DNA from: Lumbricus terrestris
Taxonomy: Eukaryota; Annelida; Clitellata; Crassiclitellata; Lumbricidae
Assembly: GCA_949752735.1 (NCBI GenBank)
Contig: OX457037.1
Span: forward strand, 660,001 to 724,000
DNA: 64,000 nt
Direction: 5' to 3'
Shown: piece by piece, positions 57,133-64,000 of the stretch
Position numbering within the stretch: the stretch's first letter is position 1
Layout of the letters: every line of letters begins with the position of its first letter
Notes under the pieces: model-generated
Told to the model about the DNA's origin: nothing
Seen by the model: the letters and a program-made list of their open reading frames with translations, nothing else
Database searches by the model: none
Program-made: the position numbers and the translations under genes

Positions 57133-58028
57133 GGTATCCGGACTTTACCCCCGGCCCATTACCCCCCGCCATTACCCCCTGCCATTACCCCCCGGAGACA
57201 ATTACCCCGCCATTACCCCCGCCATTGCCCCCTGCCATTACCCCCCTCCCGCCATCACCCCCGCCATTACCTCCATAGATGGAAGACAAATCATATGAAT
57301 GGAGTTTATATTCTAAATATCAATCCAACTTCCATTTAAATTACTCTTATTTTTCATCTATCCAGCTCCAATTTAAGCCAGAATATTTTCTTCAATCCAG
57401 CTTCCATTTAAGCAAGACTATTTTCTTCAATCCAGCTTCCATTTAAGCAAGAATAGTTTCTTCAATTCAGATTCCAGTTAAGCAAGACTATTTTCTTCAA
57501 TCCAGCTTCCAGTTAAGCAAGACTCTTTTCTTCAATCCAGTTTTCATTTAAGCAAGAATGTTTTATTCAATCCAGCTTACATTTAAGCAAGAATGTTTCC
57601 ATTCATTCAGCCTCCATTTAAGCAAGAATATTTTCTTCAATACAGCTTCCATTTAAGCAAGAATATTTTCTTCAATCCAGCTTCCAATTAAGCAAGAATA
57701 TTTTCTTCAATCTAGCTTCCAGTTAAGCAAGACTATTTTCTTCAATCCAGCTTCCAGTTAGGCAAGACTATTTTCTTCAATCCAGCTTCCATTTAAGCAA
57801 GAATATTTCAGCCATGGTATAAACTGGGTGAATAAGGTGCGAATTTACTGGTTCTAACTGTTAATAGTCGCTAAGTGCCTACATAATTAGCACTGCAACT
57901 GGCTGGTAATGGCGGGGAGGGGGGTAATGGCGGGGGTAATGGCTGGAGGTAATGGCAGGGGGTAATTGTCTCCGGGGGGTAATGGAAGGTGGTAATGGCA
58001 GGGGGTAATGGGCCGGGGGTAAAGACCC
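57133..58028. mobile_element. inverted-repeat element with 35-bp minisatellite core, 896 bp
   Basis: Arms of about 130 bp built from CCATTACCCCC units: CTTTACCCCCGGCCCATTAC at the left and its inverse at the right, both with GGAGACAATTACCCC. An 8-bp duplication CTGCTCAG lies at 57125-57132 and 58029-58036. The core at 57320-57808 is a 35-bp tandem repeat. No transposase. Confidence 0.88.
57320..57808. repeat. 35-bp minisatellite, about 14 units
   Basis: Units of the form AAGCAAGAATATTTTCTTCA followed by ATCCAGCTTCCATTT. The same monomer, more diverged, is in the element at 55034-55463. Confidence 0.95.
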
Positions 58029-58194
58029 CTGCTCAGTTGGTATAGTTAAGATTTGTGTATTCTGTGATCTGCGTTCTTGTGAATTGTTTAAACTGTATAA
58101 TTGTACGCTGTAACCAGTTGCGGTCTGCCAAACCATATTGTTCAATAAAGAGATTATTATTATTATTTTTTTTTTTGGCCCGGGAAATTTAGGA

Positions 58195-58555
58195 TTCGAT
58201 CCGCTCCGGCCACAACCCCACCACACAACACCCCACCACACTCCGACCTCTACCAGTACGCCACCGGAGAAATTTGGGTTTGACAAAAATTTCCACCCCA
58301 TCCCACCCCACCGCCTCCACCCCACCCTCTCTCACCCCAATCACCCCCTTCCACCCCCATCTCCCACTCCATCCCCCTCCACCCCACTCCCACTCCCAAC
58401 CCCACCCCCTCCCCCACCCACACTCCCATCCCATCCCCAACCCCCAACCCTCGACCCCAGACCTCCACCCCTCACCCCATCCCACCCCTCCACCTCCCCA
58501 CCCCACCCATCCACCCACCCCACCATCCCACCCCCTTCCCCACCCCGCCTCCACT
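58195..58555. repeat. C-rich low-complexity tract
   Basis: Irregular CCACCC/CCATCC/CACTCC sequence. Long Gly/Trp or Pro/His frames on both strands are artefacts. AGTACGCCACCGG and GGTACGCGACCCG bracket it. Confidence 0.9.
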
Positions 58556-58654
58556 GGTACGCGACCCGTGAAATCCGTACTGGCAACAGACTACCTTAAA
58601 CACCTTTAAAACGGTTAAAACTACTGCTTTTATACGTGGCAAGCCAATGAAAAG

Positions 58655-58860
58655 TTATAGCAAAAATTGGTGTTTTCGACCCCCCGCACCCTGGCCCCCA
58701 TGGTGGTAGAGATTTGCCAACCACTGATCCGGGTGGTTCTGATGGCCCTCTATCTTGGAAAAAAATTCAAATCAACAGCCGCGTTTGTTTGAAAAAAATT
58801 TGGGGGTTTCGCCCCCACCCTGGCCCCCATGGTGACAGAGAATCGCCAACCCCTCGACTT
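58655..58860. repeat. partial direct repeat, about 129-bp period
   Basis: ACCCTGGCCCCCATGGTG followed by AGAGAWTYGCCAACC occurs at 58688 and 58817, each preceded by a TTTTCGACCCCCC/TTTCGCCCCC stretch. Confidence 0.65.
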
Positions 58861-59059
58861 TGCGTCTCTTGCCGAGACTTACACAGTAGTGAAGGTTTGG
58901 AGTGAGAAGCTCAAAAACTGTGAGCGTGCATTCTGGACAAAGTCACCCACATACATATATAGCCACATCCTTTCTTACAGATATAGATTTTTTGTCCTGA
59001 GGTACTTTATTCCCCCAGGGACTTATGGACTATTATTAATTGAAGAATAAATGAATGGT

Positions 59060-59655
59060 GGGTCAGGCCTCGTCTTCAGGGTGTGAGGCAAAAGTGGCTT
59101 TGAAAGCGACCAGGTTGTAGCGTTGAATACAACTGGACAGACGTTGAAAAAGGAAGAAGGCTTCACGTCTGTCACCACTGATAGAAGAGATGCGGCTGCC
59201 AATTTCATTTATGAAGTCTGAGGCCGACGGGTTGAGTTGGCCCAATGTTTCAATGGCCACCGGCTGGAAGATGTGCGAAGTGGGCAGGCCTCCGTATTTT
59301 TGTTCTTTGCGGATGGCTGCCTGCACTGATGCAGGCCCAACCAAACCGTTCGGGTGGGTTATGTACGAGGCGGCACAAGTATGAACGATGGTGGCATCCC
59401 ACGCGAAGTATTTCCCCCCTGACCAGGGTATGAGGGTTGCCCCGTCCGGCCTTTTTCCATCGGATCTAAAGAGACCGGTTCCTTGATGCTTGGGTTGTCA
59501 GCTCTGAGAAGGGCACACCAAATGATGTCATTTATGGCGTGGTGACGAAGGGAGCGACCCGCTGCTCTCTTACAGACGAAGCCATGATGGCCCTCGGGGC
59601 CAACTCCCTCGCCACATTGGCATGTGTGAGGACCACACAAGTCCAAGCCCATTAT
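59060..59655 (-). pseudogene. C-terminal relic of a reverse-transcriptase-type protein with nuclease-like domain
   Basis: Two minus frames give a known invertebrate RT-protein tail: GLDLCGPHTCQCGEGVGPEG, HHGFVCKRAAGRSLRHHAIN, PSIKEP, then (after a shift near 59460) GPASVQAAIRKEQKYGGL, HIFQPVAIETLGQLNP and FFLFQRLSSCIQRYN. The first frame has the Cys/His cluster (CxxxxCxCG...HG..C...GR..RH) common before a PD-(D/E)XK-like region in R2-like or related retroelement proteins. The RPDG/WD segment falls at the frameshift. It is a dead fragment; the family is from memory. Confidence 0.6.
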
Positions 59656-59676
59656 TATTATTATTTTTAATATTAT

Positions 59677-59746
<70 letters not shown>

Positions 59747-59778
59747 GATTATTATTATTATTATTATTATTATCATTA
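59650..59778. repeat. (ATT)n microsatellite
   Basis: About 125 bp of ATT repeats with minor interruptions. Confidence 0.97.
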
Positions 59779-59779
59779 T

Positions 59780-60240
59780 AGTTAAGACTGCATAATATTT
59801 CCATATTGTAAATACTTACATGATACTTGACTATCTTGCATGTTTATCTGAAAGCGTGCATAGGTAGTGGGCTTCTAATACCTTCTGGGTTTCCGGTTGT
59901 AACCAATTGTTTTGTATATATATACCGAGAGAAAATGTTTTTTGTTATCTTGGTGCAATAAAATTGATGGTTAGGCCTATGGTCATGGTTATGATGGTCA
60001 ATATGCAACAAAAATAAAGATTAGATTAGATTAAAATAGGTCTTTATGACTGTTAACACATTATCCAGCATGATTCTATGCAATCATGCAATCATATAAT
60101 TATTCATAAGAATGTTTATTTACAATTCATACATTATTACTGACCTAATTTGAGGATTGTTAGTGTGTATGTACATTGTTAGTGCAATTGTGCAAACAAA
60201 ATGTCAATGAAAAAGAGTTATTTATATCACTGCGACTCAC
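59780..60240. other. intron start of the mucin-like gene, nothing else recognised
   Basis: On the minus strand this begins GTGAGT at 60240, a strong donor. No further feature. Confidence 0.5.
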
Positions 60241-63200
60241 TTGTTGTCGGTGCAAGTGCTAGGGGTATAGTCGTCAATTCCTTTCCAGCCGCTGATTTCA
60301 ATTCAGATGATGTTGACGACGATTCAGTAGTTGCCGCAGAAAATGCAGAGGGTCCACTGGCACTAGTCACTTCAGTTGAAAGTCTGGTTGAAGGAATGGA
60401 AATTGTAGTTGTGGACAGAATATCCCCACTGGTTGCACTAACTGATGGCAATGCTGGAATAGCATTTGTTGTTTCTGAAATTATTCCAGATGTTGCATGA
60501 ATGAAAGTAGCTGATACAATGGTATTTGTACTAGTTGACCGAGTAGTTCCAGTTGTTGTATTGGTAGAGGTAGTTGATGGAAAGGTATTTGAAGTCGTTG
60601 ACTGGGTAGTTCCAGTTGTTGTATTGGTAGAAGTAGTTGATGGAATGGTATTTGAAGTAGTTGACTGAGTAGTTCCAGTTGTTGTATTGGTAGAAGTAGT
60701 TGATGGAATGGTATTTGAAGTCGTTGACTGAGTAGTTCCAGTTGTTGTTTTAATGGAAGTAGTTGATGGAATGGTATTTGAAGTCGTTGACTGAGTAGTT
60801 CCAGTTGTTGTATTGGTAGAAGTAGTTGATGGAATGGTATTTGAAGTCGTTGACTGAGTAGTTCCAGTTGTTGTATTGGTAGAAGTAGTTGATGGAATGG
60901 TATTTGAAGTAGTTGACTGAGTAGTTCCAGTTGTTGTATTGGTAGAAGTAGTTGATGGAATGGTATTTGAAGTAGTTGACTGAGTAGTTCCAGTTGTTGT
61001 ATTGGTAGAAGTAGTTGATGGAATGGTATTTGAAGTCGTTGACTGAGTAGCTCCAGTTGTTGTATTGGTAGAGGTAGTTGATGGAATGGTATTTGAAGTC
61101 GTTGTCTGAGTAGTTCCAGTTGTTGTTTTAATGGATGTAGTTGATGGAATGGTGTTTGAAGTCGTTGACTGGGTAGTTCCAGTTGTTGTATTCGTAGAAG
61201 TAGTTGATGGAATGGTATTTGAAGTCGTTGACTGAGTAGCTCCAGTTGTTGTATTGGTAGAGGTAGTTGATGGAATGGTATTTGAAGTCGTTGTCTGAGT
61301 AGTTCCATTTGTTGTTTTAATGGACGTAGTTGACGGAATGGTGTTTGAAGTCGTTGACTGAGTAGTTCCAGTTGTTGTTTTAATGGATGTAGTTGATGGA
61401 ATGGTGTTTGAAGTCGTTGACTGAGTAGCTCCAGTTGTTGTATTGGTAGAAGTAGTTGATGGAATGGTATTTGAAGTCGTGGTCTGAATAGTTCCAGTTG
61501 TTGTTTTAATGGACGTAGTTGATGGAATGGTGTTTGAAGTCGTTGACTGAGTAGTTCCAGTTGTTGTTTTAATGGATGTAGTTGATGGAATGGTATTTGA
61601 AGTCGTTGACTCAGTAGTTCCAGTTGTTGTATTCGTAGAAGTAGTTGATGGAATGGTATTTGAAGTCGTTGACTGAGTAGTTCCAGTTGTTGTATTGGTA
61701 GAAGTAGTTGATGGAATGGTATTTGAAGTCGTTGTCTGAGTAGATCCAGTTGTTGTATTGGTAGAAGTAGTCGATGGAATGGAATTTGAAGTCGTTGACT
61801 GAGTAGCTCCAGTTGTTGCTTTAATGGATGTAGTTGATGGAATGGTGTTTGAAGTCGTTGACTGAGTAGTTCCAGTTGTTGTTTTGGTAGAAGTAGTTGA
61901 TGAAATGGTGTTTGAAGTCGTTGACTGAGTAGCTCCAGTTGTTGTTTTAATGGAAGTAGTTGATGGAATGGTATTTGAAGTCGTTGGCTGAGTAGATCCA
62001 GATGTTGTTTTAATGGATGTTGTTGATGGAATGGTGTTCGAAGTCGTTGACTGAGTAGTTCCAGTTGTTGTTTTAATTGAAGTAGTTGATGCAATGGTGT
62101 TCGAAGTCGATGACTGAGTAGTTCCAGTTGTTGTTTTAATGGATGTAGTTGATGGAATGGTATTTGAAGTCGTTGGTTGTGTAGTTCCAGTTGTTGTTTC
62201 AATGGATGTAGTTGATGCAATGGTGTTTGAAGTCGTTGGCTGAGTGGTTCCAGTTGTTGTTTCAATGGATGTAGTTGATGGAATGGTATTTGAAGTCGTT
62301 GGCTGAGTAGTTCCAGTTGTTGTTTTAATGGATGTAGTTGATGGAATGGTATTTGAAGTCGTTGGCTGAGTGGTTCCAGTTGTTGCAATAAAAGAAGTAG
62401 TTGATGGATTGGTTTTTGAAGTCGTTGACTGAGTAGTTCCAGTTGTTGTCTTAATGGAAGTAGTTGATGGAATGGTATTTGAAGTCGTTGACTGAGTAGT
62501 TCCAGTTGTTGTTTTGGTAGGAGTCGTTGATGAAATGGTATTTGAAGTCGATGACTGAGTAGTTCCAGTTGTTGTTTTGGTAGGAGTCATTGATGAAATG
62601 GTATTTGAAGTCGATGACTGAGTAGTTCCAGTTGTTGTTTTGGTAGGAGTCGTTGATGAAATGGTATTTGAATTCGATGACTGAGTAGTTCCGGTTGTTG
62701 TTTTGGTAGGAGTCGTTGATGAAATTGTATTTGAAGTCGATGACTGAGTAGTTCCAGTTGTTGTTTTGGTAGGAGTCGTTGATGAAATGGTATTTGAAGT
62801 CGATGACTGAGTAGTTCCAGTTGTGGTTTTGGTAGGAGTCGTTGATGAAATGGTATTTGAAGTCGATGACTGAGTAGTTCTAGTTGTTGTTTTGGTAGGA
62901 GTCGTTGATGAAATGGTATTTGAAGTCGATGACTGAGTAGTTCCAGTTGTTGTTTTGGTAGGAGGCGTTGATGAAATGGTATTTGAAGTCGATGACTGAG
63001 TAGTTCCAGTTGTTGTTTTGGTAGGAGTCGTTGATGAAATGGTATTTGAAGTCGATGACAGAGTAGTTCCGGTTGTTGTTTTGATAGGAGTCGTTGATGA
63101 AATGGTATTTGAAGTCGATGACTGAGTAGGTCCAGTTGTTGTTTTGGTAGGAGTCGTTGATGAAATGGTATTTGAAGTCGATGACTGAGTAGTTCCAGTT

Positions 63201-64000
63201 GTTGTTTTGGTAGGAGTCGTTGACGAAATGGTAATTGAAGTCGATGTCTGAGTAGTTCCAGTTGTTGTTTTGGTAGGAGTCGTTGATGAAATGGTATTTG
63301 AAGTCGATGACTGAGTAGTTCCAGTTGTTGTTTTGGTAGGAGTCGTTGATGAAATGGTATTTGAAGTCGATGACTGAGTAGTTCCAGTTGTTGTTTTGGT
63401 AGAAGTAGTTGATGGAATGGATTTTGAATACCAATTTGAAGTCGTTGACTGAGTAGTTCCAGTTGTTGTTTTTGTAGGAGTCGTTGATGAAATGGTATTT
63501 GAAGTCGATGACTGAGTAGTTCCAGTTGTTGTTTTGGTAGGAGTCGTTGATGAAATGGTATTTGAAGTCGATGACTGAGTAGTTCCAGTTGTTGCTTTGG
63601 TAGGAGTCGTTGATGAAATGGTATTTGAAGTCGTTGACTGAGTAGTTCCAGTTGTTGTTTTGGTAGGAGTCGTTGATGAAATGGTGTTTGAAGTCGATGA
63701 CTGAGTTGTTCCAGTTGTTGTTTTGATGGATGTAGTTGATGGAATGGTATTTGAAGTCGATGACTGAGTAGTTCCAGTTGTTGTTTTGGTAGGAGTCGTT
63801 GATGAAATGGTATTTGAAGTCGATGACTGAGTAGTTCCAGTTGTTGCTTTGGTAGGAGTCGTTGATGAAATGGTATTTGAAGTCGTTGACTGAGTAGTTC
63901 CAGTTGTTGTTTTGGTAGGAGTCGTTGATGAAATGGTGTTTGAAGTCGATGACTGAGTTGTTCCAGTTGTTGTTTTGATGGATGTAGTTGATGGAATGGT
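60241..64000 (-). CDS. Thr/Ser-rich repeat exon of an inferred transmembrane mucin (partial)
   Basis: One minus frame is open from the right window edge to a TGA at 60227-60229, over 1250 codons. Nearly all of it is a 20-residue repeat. Units at 62500-64000 read about TGTTQSSTSNTISSTTPTKT; units at 60540-62500 read about TGTTQSTTSNTIPSTTSTNT. Such Thr/Ser content predicts dense O-glycosylation; NTT sequons add possible N-glycans. The last about 80 residues are non-repetitive (LPSVSATSGDILSTT, SSELKSAAGKELTT, LALAPTT). I place the exon end at 60241, where A|GTGAGT gives a phase-1 exit matching the membrane exon at 53567; reading through gives only four more residues. The N-terminus and signal peptide lie beyond the window. 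Confidence 0.75.

Larger units (their letters stand above)
55757..58165 (+). pseudogene. CR1-like LINE 3' end carrying four nested insertions
   Basis: The coding part begins LNHNRLQRIIVLQKRIVRII, then HTEHLFTQLGILKLPEV. It is split by a SINE (55924-56141), resumes KQLQMCEFMHRY and SMKFSITCAGPKEWNRIP, is split again (56392-56800), then ends SFKHQLRSWLI. The 3' UTR is split by a SINE-like piece (57029-57132) and an inverted-repeat element (57133-58028), and finishes with TTCAATAAAGAG plus an ATT/T tail near 58165. Frames match across the first insertion exactly; a frameshift lies just before the second. It lies in the intron of the mucin-like gene, in antisense orientation to it. Confidence 0.85.

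Noticed and set aside
57320..57808. 35-bp regularly spaced repeats that could suggest a CRISPR array
   Set aside because: Units are directly adjacent without unique spacers, diverged, and lie between transposon inverted repeats in a eukaryotic intron.
58138..58609. Pro/His-rich and Gly/Trp-rich frames up to 153 codons
   Set aside because: Low-complexity C-rich tract; both strands are open at once and there are no splice or start signals.
60481..62388. A 635-codon Leu/Gln/His-rich frame overlapping the mucin repeat
   Set aside because: A 60-bp repeat without stops is open in several frames. The Thr/Ser frame is the longest, extends to the window edge, and has a non-repetitive end plus a phase-matched splice donor. 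The frame at 62880-63434 is rejected for the same reason.

Overview
The window is eukaryotic nuclear DNA from an animal, most likely a marine deuterostome invertebrate such as an echinoderm. The case rests on several things: AT-rich intergenic sequence, spliced exons with GT/AG boundaries, tRNA-derived SINEs, CR1-like and RTE-like LINE tails, many hAT and piggyBac-like elements, and a Gmr1-type Ty3/gypsy retrotransposon (integrase placed before reverse transcriptase), a group described from deuterostomes. The palindrome TAGGCCTA is also very over-represented. No bacterial gene, operon, CRISPR array or rRNA was seen. The exact species cannot be told from the sequence.

Layout. 1-2952: 5' half of a minus-strand gypsy element lacking RT and integrase, with its LTR. 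3.5-8 kb: hAT-type MITEs, a CR1-like LINE tail, a decayed transposase-like gene and an LTR relic. 8233-8565: one clean immunoglobulin-like exon on the minus strand. 11.7-25.4 kb: a segmental duplication whose first copy (about 11.74-19.65 kb) has gained five insertions that the second copy (about 22.23-25.42 kb) lacks, so the second copy is a natural empty site. 25.9-37.1 kb: a nearly complete Gmr1-like retrotransposon whose gag is broken by a LINE tail and whose 3' LTR holds a hAT element, itself holding a piggyBac-like element, itself holding a hAT MITE. 37.2-41.1 kb: copies of a segment also seen at 20.4-22.0 kb, with a mariner relic and a MITE. 42352-48681: a second gypsy copy with both LTRs and a 4-bp target duplication, again without RT or integrase.

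51.6-64 kb: the best cellular gene. I infer a minus-strand transmembrane mucin: a very long Thr/Ser-rich repeat exon running off the right edge, a transmembrane exon, a short linker exon and a terminal exon, with intron phases that agree at every junction and an AATAAA signal after the stop. Its 6.7-kb intron holds a LINE fragment carrying four further insertions, including two inverted-repeat elements with 8-bp target duplications. One has a telomere-like core; the other has a core of 35-bp repeats that recurs in a third inverted-repeat element nearby.

Most of the window is transposon-derived. Its main value is as a readable record of insertions (target duplications, empty sites, nesting order) plus a probable membrane mucin and an Ig-like exon. 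All assignments are from reading the sequence; none was tested by a database search.
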